DNA of 64,000 bases from Nocardia paucivorans NBRC 100373 (GCF_000308675.1 NZ_BAGE01000053.1:124001-188000); one strand, 5' to 3'. Positions 35,901 through 44,063 are shown, numbered from the stretch's first letter. Translations and numbers: made by a program. Notes: a model not told the origin generated them from the sequence alone.

Positions 35901-38900
35901 GTCGGAATGTTCGTCAACACCCTCGCCCTGCGCACCGAGCTCCATCCGGGATCCACCTTCCACGACCTGATCGATCAGGTCCGCGCTGGTGATCTGTCGG
36001 CCCTCGACCACACCGATGTTCCGTTCGAACGGGTGGTGGAGGAGATCGCCCCGGACCGCTCGGGCACCCATCCCCTCGTCCAGGTGGTGTTGTCGTTCCA
36101 GAACATCGAGCAGCCGACACTCGAACTGCCGGGACTGACGGTGGCCCCGGTGGACACCGGGATGGTGACGGCGAAATTCGATCTGCAGGTGATCGTGGAC
36201 CCCCGATCCACCGCCGACGGTTCTCCCGCCGAGGTGGAGGTGGTGTTCGTCCACGCCACCGACCTTTTCGACACCGCGACCGTCGAGGCGCTCACACGCC
36301 GGTTCGAACGGATCCTCACCGCGGTGGCCACCGATCCCGCGACCGTGGTCGGAGAGATCGATATCCTCGATCCCGACGAAGGCCGGCCGCTGCGCACGGC
36401 CGCTCTCTGCCACACCCCGGCACATCGGTTCGAACCGGCCACCCTGCCCGAACTCGTCGGCGCGCGGGCTCGATTCCATCCGGAGGCCACGGCGGTCCGC
36501 TTCGGCACCACCTCGGTGTCCTTCGACGCCCTGCAGCGGTATGCGAACCGGATCGCGCGGGCGCTCATCGCCACGGGCGCGGGACCGGAGTCCCTGGTCG
36601 CCGTGGCGGTACCGCGAACCGAGCTGCTGCCGATCGCGCTACTCGGCGTGCTCACCGCCGGTGCCGCCTATCTCCCGATCGATCTCACCTATCCGGCCGA
36701 GCGGCTGGAATTCGTCCTCACCGACGCGAAGCCGGTCTGTGTCCTCACCACATCCGAGCATCGGTCACAGCTACCGGAGACCGGACTGCCGGTGATTCCG
36801 ATCGATGGACCACTCGCCGAGGAAACCGATTACGACGACGAACCGGTCACCGACACCGACCGCACCGCGCCGCTACGTCCGGACAACCTCGCATACGTCA
36901 TCTACACCTCCGGTTCCACGGGTGTGCCCAAAGGGGTGGGGGTGACCCACCGCAATGCGGCCGAACTCATCGCGAACACCCGACCGCTGTTCGGTTTCGA
37001 CACCACGGATGTGTGGACGTTGTTCCATTCCTTCGCCTTCGATTTCTCGGTATGGGAACTGTGGGGCGCGCTCACCACCGGAGGCAGTGTCGTCGTGGTC
37101 GACCACGCCACCTCTCGATCGCCGGAACTGTTCCGCCGATTACTGGTTCGAGAACGAGTGACGGTGCTGAACCAGACCCCGTCGGCGTTCTATCAGCTCG
37201 CCGACGCCGATATCGATGCCGACCCGGCGGACGGAGATCTCTCGCTGCGGTATGTGATCTTCGGCGGCGAGGCACTGGATCCGCGGAAACTGCGACGTTG
37301 GTACGACCACTGCTCCGGTGGCCCGGCTCCACGGCTGGTCAATATGTACGGCATCACCGAGACCACCGTGCACGTCTCGTTCCTGCCGCTGGACGAGTCC
37401 GCGGCGGACACCCCCGGCAGTCCGATCGGCGGACCGCTGCCCGGTCTGTCCACCCCGGTACTCGACAACCGGCTCCGCCTCACGCCGTTCGGCGCTCCCG
37501 GGGAAATCCATGTCACCGGACAGCAGCTGTCCCGCGGCTACCTGGGCCGTCCCGGGCTCACCGCGACACGTTTCGTCGCGAACCCGTTCGGGCCGCCCGG
37601 TTCCCGGATGTATCGCTCGGGCGATATCGCCCGATTGGTACGCGGCGGCACCACCGAACTTCCCGCCGCCGACGAGCCCGGATGTATCGATATCGGACTC
37701 GCTTACCTTCGACGTGGTGATCAGCAGGTCCAGTTGCGTGGTTTCCGGATCGAACTCGGTGAGATCGAAGCGGCGCTGCTGCGTTGTCCCGGGGTACGGC
37801 AGGCCGTCGCCACAGTGCACTCCGATACCACCGTCGGGGATCGGATCGTCGCCTATGTCGTTCCCACCGCGGGCACGGACCTTGATCCGATGGCCCTTCG
37901 GATTCGGATATCGGAACGACTCGCCGACTATATGGTGCCGGCGGTGGTCATGCCCCTCGACGAGCTGCCGTTGACCCCCAACGGCAAGCTCGACCGGCGT
38001 GCCCTGCCTGCTCCGCGGTTCCGGGCCCGCGCCTACCGCGAGCCCACCACCACGATCGAACGGACCGTCACCGGTATCTTCGCCGAGGTACTCGGGGTCG
38101 ACCGCTACGGTATGGACGACAATTTCTTCGAGCACGGCGGAAATTCGCTGATAGCGGTGAAGCTGACCGCCCGATTGTCGGAGGCGCTGGGCACGCGGAT
38201 CCCGGTGATGCGGGTGTTCTCCGCCCCCACCCCCGCGGACCTGCTCGCCCATACGCATCAGGGATCGCTCGACACCGAGGCGGCCTTCGACCCCCTGCTC
38301 CCCCTGCGGCCGGCCGGTTCGACCGCACCGCTGTTCTGTATTCATCCCGTCTCGGGTATCTCCTGGTCGTATGCGGGGCTGGCCGCGTATCTGCCGTCCG
38401 ACCGCCCGCTCTACGGCCTACAGACCCCGGCGCTGGCGGCGGACGCGGAGCTACCGGACTCCATCGAGACCTGGGCGTCCCACTATCTCGGGCTGATCCG
38501 CTCGGTACAGCCCACGGGCCCGTACCATCTGCTCGCCTGGTCCTTCGGTGGTGTCATCGCCCACGAGATGGCGGTGCAGTTGCAGAACGCCGGGGAACAC
38601 GTGGCGCTGCTGGCGGTCATGGACGCCTATATGCACGATCCGTCCGGGACGCTGACGAGCACGGTCGCCGGGAACGCCGCGCAGGTGCCGGTGGCGGAGC
38701 TGCTGGGCGGTCTGCTGGGGGAGCAGGCCGGTGACCTCGGCAATCTCGCGGAATTGGATTGGACCACGCTACCTCGGCTGGTCGCCGAACTCCCGGAGCC
38801 GTTCGCGTCGTTCGGCGCCGACCGGGTCACCCGCATTCTCGACGCGGCGGCGCATTCGGTGCAGTTGCGCAGTGACTATCGACCGGCGGTGTATCGCGGC

Positions 38901-39128
38901 GACGTCGTGTATTTCACCGCCGCGGTCGACGACCCGACCGGACGGGTCGGCGCCTCGCTGTGGGCGAAGATCGTCGACGGCACCGTCCACAATGTCGCGG
39001 TCCCGACCACTCACTGGCGGATGACCTCGGCTGCCGGGCTCGCTCGGATCGCCCGGGCCTTGACGGCTCTGTGGGACACCGGGGATATCGACGGCGAGAA
39101 GGTAATAGCAGAAGAAGGAGATGAATGA
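29958..39128 (+). CDS. Trimodular non-ribosomal peptide synthetase, A-T-C-A-T-C-A-T-TE
   Basis: This encodes 3056 residues from ATG 29958; in-frame GTG 29943 is also possible, and the sequence around both starts is conserved in the second NRPS gene. Order: A1 (about 20-525, TSGSTGRPKG at 184-193), T1 (GGNSL, Ser 573), C2 (HHIAGDG at 761-767), A2 (about 1095-1600), T2 (Ser about 1640), C3 (HHICADG at 1824-1830), A3 (about 2150-2675), T3 (GGNSL near 2720) and thioesterase (AWSFGG near 2860). Aligning A domains to GrsA gives codes A1 DVIFVAGIFK (hydrophobic, unclear), A2 DIWDFGMVTK (polar, unclear) and A3 DFWNIGMVHK, the standard threonine code. There are no epimerase or methylase domains. With no starter C domain, it should release a tripeptide X-Y-Thr, possibly oligomerised by the TE. 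Product unknown. Confidence 0.93.
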   Translation: MAPTRRSTRRVQHVRSRHLLFGQLLTAAVDTAFDTVAVRFDPTGNPTDRRELTYRELDEESARLARHLIDYGVGPGDFVAVALPRSVELILAVWAVAKTGAAYVPIDPTYPPNRIAHMIADSGVTLGITVTEHRSVRTAPEVEWIELDDPVQRDRIADRPAHPVSYADRLRPVAAQHIAYVIFTSGSTGRPKGVAVTHTGLAGLVESEISRRGVTRASRIAQLCSPSFDVSLIEMLVAFSVGATLVIVPPTVFGGPELGELLRRQRITHLFVTPSVLESLDPDHPNELRTIVCAGERLGPEPVARWTRPGRRVHNGYGPTETTIFAVCSDGLKPGEQVHIGTAVPAMGTYVLDSYLRPVPEGVIGELYLTGPALALGYLARPAATAERFVANPFETTSGRMYRTGDLVRRTSTGTLEYHGRVDFQVKIRGLRIELDEIDNILTTHPDIDYAATVGAMLPSGAQALVSYVLPRVTTEGGRVRPDTAELTEFLARTLPAPMIPAAIMVLDELPLTPVGKLDRAALPEPMLGTRRFRAATTSTEQLVADTFAALLHPAGDRPVGADDDFFDLGGNSLLATQAVARIGTILGRRVPVTWLFGASTVAKLAARLDEQTDRPTGNVAAPRPMPRPERIPLSYAQRRMWFLNRYDPTAANNNIPLAVRLTGRLDVSALRAAIIDLVTRHEVLRTSYPEYDGVGYQRVHDPAEPGVVPDLPVHTIADSDLVDHLVAVVLQGFDVTAAPPIRVHLLRTGDTEHVLICVIHHIAGDGSSLLPLARDLMTAYSARRAGTAPTWDPPALQYADYTLWQRELLGAEDDPDSLLSRQLEFWRDRLAGLPETLDLPADRPRPAVFSGRGATYEFSIDVSLHAALQRLAQQHDSTLFMVMHTAFALLLGRLSTARDITVGTATAGRDHAALGDLIGMFVNTLPVRTEIDSDLTFAELLHQVRARNIEALTNADVPFERLVELLAPTRSNAHHPLFQVVFNFHNFTYPTLELPELTATALDPAVPLAKFDLELTVLPHEQDRVPLGMSAAFTYATDLFDETTVAGFARRLVTILTAVTRSVDRPVGDIDLLDPAERAGVLHDWNTNRRPLSPAPVLEAYRRAVQRYPDAPAVADPTVELTYREFDARVNRLARVLIDRGVGPESLVALTIRRSVDHLVGMYAILTAGGAYLPVDPDHPAERIAHVLDTAQPMCVVTRAGDMVPTPPNLPVLDLETSVPDHISGAPVRSAELLRPLVPDHPAYAIFTSGSTGRPKGVLITHRAIHNHITWMAARHPMGPGDVYLQKSPTAFDISFWGNLMPLASGAKVVVAARDGHRDPAYLVAAMAEHGVTTIDFVPAMAEVVAAHIEPGSLPKLRDLFIGGEALPRDTVRAIHAVTDAHVHNMYGPTETTVTVTTWTAGPDESATVTIGCPGWNTRVYVLDSRLRPVPVGVPGELYLGGVQLARGYMGQPGTTAQRFVADPFGTGTRLYRTGDLVVWRAPAADRPAVLDYLGRTDFQVQIRGQRIELGEIESVLRAQPTVDRAVAAVRSSSMGDRLVAYVVPHPDEIVDRRRLRDALAEALPDYMVPSAVVVLSELPVNASGKVDRRALPEPVVETAEYRAARTPAERSVAEVFAELIGVERVGIDDDFFALGGNSLLATRAVARLNEALDTRIGVRDLFEAPGVAALAARLHPGTGTARPPLAQTTRPEHVPLSLAQQRMWVLNRMDPDSAAYNLPFAIRLSGALDPTALERAVGDVLERHEALRTRFPVDADGRPYQQTLPVDAVLPNGLPVESGGTEEITETVARVLSTGFDITTTAPVRLRLFGSGAEHLLVIVVHHICADGASLAPLARDLMTAYTARVGGTAPAWTPLPVQYTDYTLWQHRIVGDFDDPESVAARQLSYWRTRLAGYVGQLELPLDRPRPQVTSSRGGSTVLTVPAPLHERLAGIAREHNASLFMVFHAALAVLVGRVSGSDDIVIGTPVAGRGDRALDDLVGMFVNTLALRTELHPGSTFHDLIDQVRAGDLSALDHTDVPFERVVEEIAPDRSGTHPLVQVVLSFQNIEQPTLELPGLTVAPVDTGMVTAKFDLQVIVDPRSTADGSPAEVEVVFVHATDLFDTATVEALTRRFERILTAVATDPATVVGEIDILDPDEGRPLRTAALCHTPAHRFEPATLPELVGARARFHPEATAVRFGTTSVSFDALQRYANRIARALIATGAGPESLVAVAVPRTELLPIALLGVLTAGAAYLPIDLTYPAERLEFVLTDAKPVCVLTTSEHRSQLPETGLPVIPIDGPLAEETDYDDEPVTDTDRTAPLRPDNLAYVIYTSGSTGVPKGVGVTHRNAAELIANTRPLFGFDTTDVWTLFHSFAFDFSVWELWGALTTGGSVVVVDHATSRSPELFRRLLVRERVTVLNQTPSAFYQLADADIDADPADGDLSLRYVIFGGEALDPRKLRRWYDHCSGGPAPRLVNMYGITETTVHVSFLPLDESAADTPGSPIGGPLPGLSTPVLDNRLRLTPFGAPGEIHVTGQQLSRGYLGRPGLTATRFVANPFGPPGSRMYRSGDIARLVRGGTTELPAADEPGCIDIGLAYLRRGDQQVQLRGFRIELGEIEAALLRCPGVRQAVATVHSDTTVGDRIVAYVVPTAGTDLDPMALRIRISERLADYMVPAVVMPLDELPLTPNGKLDRRALPAPRFRARAYREPTTTIERTVTGIFAEVLGVDRYGMDDNFFEHGGNSLIAVKLTARLSEALGTRIPVMRVFSAPTPADLLAHTHQGSLDTEAAFDPLLPLRPAGSTAPLFCIHPVSGISWSYAGLAAYLPSDRPLYGLQTPALAADAELPDSIETWASHYLGLIRSVQPTGPYHLLAWSFGGVIAHEMAVQLQNAGEHVALLAVMDAYMHDPSGTLTSTVAGNAAQVPVAELLGGLLGEQAGDLGNLAELDWTTLPRLVAELPEPFASFGADRVTRILDAAAHSVQLRSDYRPAVYRGDVVYFTAAVDDPTGRVGASLWAKIVDGTVHNVAVPTTHWRMTSAAGLARIARALTALWDTGDIDGEKVIAEEGDE

Positions 39129-39137
39129 TTTACATCA

Positions 39138-39154
39138 CATAGCGGATTGCTATG
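39138..39154. promoter_or_regulatory. Inverted repeat in the AT-rich gap between NRPS genes
   Basis: CATAGC-GGATT-GCTATG is a perfect palindrome with six-base arms. The gap (39129-39382, 254 bases) is AT-rich and continues with two direct copies of AAATAGC (39164-39170 and 39183-39189). This could be an operator or promoter for the second NRPS gene; no open frame is present. Confidence 0.45.
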
Positions 39155-39382
39155 TTCAATATAAATAGCATGAAATTCCGTTAAATAGCTTGGCATTTGC
39201 GATTCCGAACGACGGGCGCACACCGATCGCGCCCATCTGCCCTCAACTCATATCCCACCCCGATGGGACATTCGTTCGCTAATGTCCGATTCGCCCCTCG
39301 GCCATGGCCATACGCGGGCGATATCTCCGCGTACCCAGGGACGATGCGGGCATCGAGCCATTCGAGAGTGATAGGGCACCGC

Positions 39383-42139
39383 ATGACCGCCACCCGTCGT
39401 CCCGCACGTCGCGCCCCCCATTCTCGTTGCCGGTATCCCCTGCTCCCCCAGTTGCTGGGAGCCGCGGTGGATACCGCAGCCGATGCCATGGCGGTCCGAT
39501 GCCCCACCACCGCGACTCCTACCCGCCGGACCGAACTCACCTACCGGGAACTCGACGAGGAATCGTCACGACTGGCGCGGTATCTCATCGCCCACGGCGC
39601 CGGGCCCGGCGATTTCATCGCGGTGGCGATCACCCGCTCGGTGGAATCGGTTCTCGCCGTATGGGCGGTGGCGAAAACGGGCGCCGCCTATGTCCCGATC
39701 GATCCCACATACCCCCCGCACCGGATCGCGTTCATGCTCGCCAACTCCGGTGTCACACTCGGGATCACCGTCTCCGCTCATCGCGCCGCGCTCGGCGGTA
39801 CCGGCACCGTGTGGATCGAACTGGACGATCCCATCCAGCGGAACCGGATCACCGCGCAGCCCGCGCACCCGGTATGTTACCTGGACCGGCTGCGTCCGCT
39901 GACCTCCGGCCATATCGCCTATGTGATCTTCACATCCGGCTCGACCGGCCGTCCCAAAGGGGTGGCGGTGACCCACGAAGGGCTCGCCGGCCTCGTCGAA
40001 CACGAAGTGTCCCGGCACAAGGTGACCCGTGAATCACGGATCGCCCACCTGTGCTCCCCCAGCTTCGACGTCTCGGTTCTGGAAATGCTGCTCGCCTTCT
40101 CCACCGGCGCCACACTGGTGGTGGTGCCACCGACCGTCTTCGGCGGCGCAAGCCTCACCGACCTGCTGGAACGCGAACAGGTCACCCATCTGTGCGTCAC
40201 ACCGAGCGTGCTGGAATCCCTGGATCCCGCCGGCCCGAACGCCCTGAAATCCGTTATCTGCGCGGGCGAACGGCTGGGCTCGGAGGCGGTGACGCGCTGG
40301 GCCCGCGCGGATCGGTCCGTCCACAACCTGTACGGACCGACCGAGGCCACGATCATCGCCACCGGCAGCGACGCACTGGGGCCGGGAGACCCGGTGCATA
40401 TCGGCACCGCCGTCCCCGCCATGGGCACCTACGTCCTCGACCCTCACCTGCGACCCGTCCCCGAGGGGGTGATCGGCGAGCTCTACCTCACCGGTCCCGC
40501 CCTCGCCCTCGGATACCTACACCGTCCCGCGCTCACCGCGGAGCGTTTCCTCGCCAACCCCTTCCCCACCGACAACACCGGTGCCCGTATGTATCGCACC
40601 GGCGACCTCGTCCGCCGCACTCCCGCCGGCGCCCTCGAATACCACGGTCGAGCCGATTCCCAGGTCAAAATTCGCGGCCTTCGTATCGAACTCGACGAAA
40701 TCGACAACACCCTCGCCGCGCATCCCGATATCGACTACGCCATCACCGTCGGCACCACACTCCCCTCCGGCACACCGGCACTCGTCTCCTACGTCCTGCC
40801 CCGGCCGACACACTCCGAGCGAACCGACGACCACGCGTTGTCGCCGCACACCCCGACGAACCGAGAAAGCACACGAGTGCAACCGGACATCGCCGCACTC
40901 ACGGAATTCCTGGCCGAAACCCTGCCCGCATCCATGCTGCCGACCACGATCACGGTTCTCGACGAACTGCCGCTCACCCCCGTCGGCAAACTGGATCGCG
41001 CGGCCCTGCCCGAGCCGGTATTGCACACCCGACCGTTTCGCACACCCGACACACCGATCGCCCTGCTGATCGCCGAGACGTTCGCGGCGGTGCTGTCGCC
41101 GTCCGAGAGTTCCGCGACACGACCGGTGGGCGCGGACGACAATTTCTTCGACCTCGGCGGCAACTCTCTGCTCGCCGCCAAAGCCGCGGCCCGTATCGCC
41201 GATGCCCTGGGACTCCCGGTACCGGTGAGTCTGCTGTTCGACACCCCCGTGGTCACGGACCTGGCCGAACGGCTGGTCGAGCCGACCCTGTCACCGACGG
41301 CCCGACTGTTCGGACCCGTCGAGGCGATATGCGCCGAAACGGCATTCGACATGGTGCTGCCCATACGCACCACCGGGTCGACCGCACCGCTGTTCTGCGT
41401 CCACCCCGTCTCCGGGATGTCCTGGCCCTTCGCGGGCCTGTCCACCCATCTGTCCCCACGCCATCCGATCTACGGTCTGCAATCGCCCGTACTCGCCACG
41501 GATACGCCGCTGCCGGACAGTATCGAGGAATGGGCAGCGCACTATGTGCGGCTGATCCGCGCGACGCAGCCCCGAGGGCCCTACCATGTGCTCGGCTGGT
41601 CGTTCGGGGGTGTGCTCGCCCACGAGATCGCGGTACAACTGCAAGGCGCCGGGGAACGAATCGACCTTCTCGCGATCATGGACGGCCGGATGGCGGTCGG
41701 CTCCGCCGGCGCCGGCGTCGGTGCGGTCTGGAGAACGCAGGTGCTCGAACTACTCGGGGAATTCACCGGTACCACCGGGGACTGGACCGAACTGCCTCGA
41801 CTGGTGGCGGAACTCCCCGAACCGTTCGCCTCGCTCGGCCCCGACCGGATCGTTCGGCTGCTGAACGCGGCGGCGCGTTCGATGGACATGCGTGACACCT
41901 ACCACCCCTCGACCTATCACGGCGACGTCGTCTACTTCACCCCTGCGCTCGACGATCCCACCGGTGAGTGCGGCGCGGCGCGCTGGGCGGAGATCGTCGC
42001 CGGCACGGTTCATGATCACGCGATACCGACCACACACGACAATATGGCATCCACCACCGGATTCGCCCGGATCGCCGAGATTCTGATGGCGTCGTGGAAC
42101 GGCGACCGAGCCGACGTCCGCTACTCGCGTTCCGCCTGA
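39383..42139 (+). CDS. Monomodular NRPS-like enzyme, A-T-TE, lacking a condensation domain
   Basis: This encodes 918 residues from ATG 39383 (GTG 39368 possible). The A domain spans about 15-545 (TSGSTGRPKG near 184, YGPTEATI, Lys in TPVGKLDRA), T follows (GGNSLLA, Ser about 593), and a thioesterase from about 660 (PLFCVHPVSGMSW, GWSFGG near 738). The A domain is closely similar along its length to A1 of the upstream synthetase, and the TE to that synthetase's TE. The aligned substrate code reads DVLCIALIIK, a hydrophobic pocket. A-T-TE enzymes elsewhere condense two activated alpha-keto or amino acids on the TE. Here the product is unknown. A hairpin follows at 42248-42278. Confidence 0.9.
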   Translation: MTATRRPARRAPHSRCRYPLLPQLLGAAVDTAADAMAVRCPTTATPTRRTELTYRELDEESSRLARYLIAHGAGPGDFIAVAITRSVESVLAVWAVAKTGAAYVPIDPTYPPHRIAFMLANSGVTLGITVSAHRAALGGTGTVWIELDDPIQRNRITAQPAHPVCYLDRLRPLTSGHIAYVIFTSGSTGRPKGVAVTHEGLAGLVEHEVSRHKVTRESRIAHLCSPSFDVSVLEMLLAFSTGATLVVVPPTVFGGASLTDLLEREQVTHLCVTPSVLESLDPAGPNALKSVICAGERLGSEAVTRWARADRSVHNLYGPTEATIIATGSDALGPGDPVHIGTAVPAMGTYVLDPHLRPVPEGVIGELYLTGPALALGYLHRPALTAERFLANPFPTDNTGARMYRTGDLVRRTPAGALEYHGRADSQVKIRGLRIELDEIDNTLAAHPDIDYAITVGTTLPSGTPALVSYVLPRPTHSERTDDHALSPHTPTNRESTRVQPDIAALTEFLAETLPASMLPTTITVLDELPLTPVGKLDRAALPEPVLHTRPFRTPDTPIALLIAETFAAVLSPSESSATRPVGADDNFFDLGGNSLLAAKAAARIADALGLPVPVSLLFDTPVVTDLAERLVEPTLSPTARLFGPVEAICAETAFDMVLPIRTTGSTAPLFCVHPVSGMSWPFAGLSTHLSPRHPIYGLQSPVLATDTPLPDSIEEWAAHYVRLIRATQPRGPYHVLGWSFGGVLAHEIAVQLQGAGERIDLLAIMDGRMAVGSAGAGVGAVWRTQVLELLGEFTGTTGDWTELPRLVAELPEPFASLGPDRIVRLLNAAARSMDMRDTYHPSTYHGDVVYFTPALDDPTGECGAARWAEIVAGTVHDHAIPTTHDNMASTTGFARIAEILMASWNGDRADVRYSRSA

Positions 42140-42461
42140 GCCTCTCCCGAACCACCACCCAACTGCGCCGTAACCCCATATACGGCAAGTGTTTTCGCGA
42201 CGAGAACTGGCGATCACCGGCGCACGAACCCCGCTGTGTCACGGATACGAGGGGCGATATTCGAGATTTTCGCCCTCGAAATCGGAGCGGGACTGCGGTA
42301 TCCCGATATCGGAACACCTGTTACGGTGACGACACCGAATGGTCGCCCATGGTCCGTTGCCGGTAGGTCGAACATCGGGATTCACCCACCGGCCTTCTCA
42401 CCGTCGACCCGGCGCCACCGGGTATCGGTACACGGACACCCGAGATAGGAAATAACTCGAT
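42140..42461. other. Intergenic region after the NRPS genes
   Basis: These 322 bases have no gene I can support. They contain a hairpin, CGAGGGGCGA (42248-42257) with TCGCCCTCG (42270-42278), one base bulged, which may end NRPS transcription. The promoter of the next gene should lie in the right half. Confidence 0.4.
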
Positions 42462-43091
42462 ATGGTTCACCCCCAGCCACCCAACCCGCAGAACCCGCAC
42501 TACCCGCCCGGAGCCTGGCAGCCCGGGCCATCACCACAGCAGGTGGGACCCTATGGCGGTGCGCCCCAACAGTATCCGAAATACGGTATGCAGCCTCCGG
42601 GGCCCGGACCGCAGCCCTATCCGCCGCAGGGTGGATACCCGCCACAACGTTCCGGAGGCGGCGGGAGCAAGGTGCTGTTCGCAGTTCTGGGTGTGGTGGT
42701 GGTCCTCGTCGTCGCCGCCGGGGTCGGTATTTTTCTCCTGGTCTCCGATAACGGCACCGGGGGCACCGATCAGGATGATCCGCGCGCGGTGGCGCAGGCC
42801 TTCGTGAACAGCAACGGAAACCAGGAAGATCTGCTGTGCAAGGCGGATCTGGACAAGATCAAGGACGCGCAAGAGTCTCTCGGACCGCAGCCGACCGGTA
42901 TTCCTGATATGGATATGTCGGCGAAGTCCACCCTGAAAAGCGTCAACGTTCCCGAGGGCAGCAACTCGGGGACGTTCACCGTCGCGATATCGATGAATAT
43001 CGCGGGCGAGAGCCTGAACCAGACGGTCACTTACGATCTCGTCAAGGAAGACGGGGAATGGAAGGTGTGCGGCCTGCTCGACTTGCCGTGA
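42462..43091 (+). CDS. Proline-rich, single-span membrane protein with extracytoplasmic domain
   Basis: This encodes 209 residues from ATG 42462. Residues 1-65 are Pro/Gly/Gln/Tyr-rich (PPQGGYPPQRSGGGG), probably disordered in the cytoplasm. Residues about 68-92 are one membrane helix (VLFAVLGVVVVLVVAAGVGIFLLV). The remaining 110 residues lie outside and resemble DUF4878-type small folded domains: DDPRAVAQAFVNSNGNQEDLLCKADL ... FTVAISMNIAGESLNQTVTYDLVKEDGEWKVCGLLDLP, with two Cys. Proteins of this layout are common in Nocardia, Mycobacterium and Rhodococcus; function is unknown. Confidence 0.8.
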   Translation: MVHPQPPNPQNPHYPPGAWQPGPSPQQVGPYGGAPQQYPKYGMQPPGPGPQPYPPQGGYPPQRSGGGGSKVLFAVLGVVVVLVVAAGVGIFLLVSDNGTGGTDQDDPRAVAQAFVNSNGNQEDLLCKADLDKIKDAQESLGPQPTGIPDMDMSAKSTLKSVNVPEGSNSGTFTVAISMNIAGESLNQTVTYDLVKEDGEWKVCGLLDLP

Positions 43092-43301
43092 CAGGGTGGA
43101 TCCCTCGGCCGTTCCACCGTGCCGGCCGGGCGCACGGCCGGCACGGTCCTCGAAACCCCATGCGCCGTATGACCGTTCCATCCGAACGACCGGCATTCCC
43201 GACAGCCTGCTCGGATACTCACGCAACCGGGGCGTCACGAACGTCGATGCGCGAGATTGCCATCGGTTCGCGGACCGTTCGGAGAGAGCCCGTCCGCACC
43301 G

Positions 43302-43350
43302 TAATATGATCGCGCGAAAGATAAAGAACCACTTCCTGTGCAGACAGGAA
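43302..43350 (+). promoter_or_regulatory. Promoter and perfect inverted repeat before the HTH/coiled-coil gene
   Basis: TAATAT at 43302-43307 is a good -10 box. TTCCTGT (43333-43339) and ACAGGAA (43344-43350) are perfect seven-base arms around GCAG, 30 bases before ATG 43380. The repeat falls in the leader, so it could be an operator bound by the gene's own product or an RNA hairpin near the ribosome site. Confidence 0.5.
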
Positions 43351-43379
43351 TGCACACCGACAGCGGGAGAGTGAATCAG

Positions 43380-44063
43380 ATGGCAGGCCGTTATTCTGCG
43401 GCGATCAAGAAGAAAGCACTCAAACGAGTGGAAAAGCTGCTCGCCGAAGGGAAATCGGTCAATGCCGCCTGCACGGTGGTTGTCGAGCAGTTGGGGCAAC
43501 CGTCGGTCGCCACATTGGCCGGCTGGGCCAAGGACGCCGGCCTGGTCGCCGGCGCGCCCGCGGCAGCGCCGGCCGAACCGGCACCGCGGCGTCGCCGCGC
43601 CTCCACACGCCGTAACGGTGCGAGCGCAGCGGAAACCGTTCGGGCCGAAGCACAGACCGAGACCGATACCGCTTCGACGGAGAGCACCGAAACCGACACC
43701 ACCGTGCCGGCCGAGACCGTGACGCCCACCGAGTCCGAGGCCACGGCCGAGACCGTGACGCCGGTCGAGACCGAGGCCGTGGCGGAACCGACGGCGGACA
43801 CCTCCGACGAGGTGACCACGGATGACAAGGGCGCGCAGAGCAGCGATCTTTCCGAATCCACCGATCACAACGGGGCGGCCGAGGCCGCCGAAGAAACCGG
43901 AACGTTGGTGCGTATCTCCAACTCGGAGCCGGTGACGTTGGACTCGCATATCACCATCGAGGATCTGGTCGGCGAGATCCGCAGCCTGCGTGCGGCCCTG
44001 AACGCGGCGAACGAGGAGAACCGCGCCCTGCGCAATCTCGTCAGCGTCTACGTGAGTCGCTAG
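43380..44063 (+). CDS. HTH-like protein with acidic repeat region and C-terminal coiled coil
   Basis: This encodes 227 residues from ATG 43380, with GGGAGAG upstream. Residues 1-55 resemble the first helix-turn-helix of transposase OrfA proteins (AIKKKALKRVEKLLAEGKSVNAACTVVVEQLGQPSVATLAGWAKDAG). Residues 68-80 are Arg-rich. Residues about 84-172 are a low-complexity acidic Thr/Glu region with recurring AETVTP blocks. Residues 190-227 are a leucine-zipper-like coiled coil (IEDLVGEIRSLRAALNAANEENRALRNLVSVYV). The layout suggests an oligomeric DNA-binding protein rather than a transposase, since no catalytic partner is present. Function unknown. Confidence 0.72.
   Translation: MAGRYSAAIKKKALKRVEKLLAEGKSVNAACTVVVEQLGQPSVATLAGWAKDAGLVAGAPAAAPAEPAPRRRRASTRRNGASAAETVRAEAQTETDTASTESTETDTTVPAETVTPTESEATAETVTPVETEAVAEPTADTSDEVTTDDKGAQSSDLSESTDHNGAAEAAEETGTLVRISNSEPVTLDSHITIEDLVGEIRSLRAALNAANEENRALRNLVSVYVSR

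Noticed and set aside
39197..39382. N-terminal extension of the second NRPS
   Set aside because: The upstream residues have no counterpart in adenylation domains, and the conserved start context with the first NRPS begins at 39368-39383.
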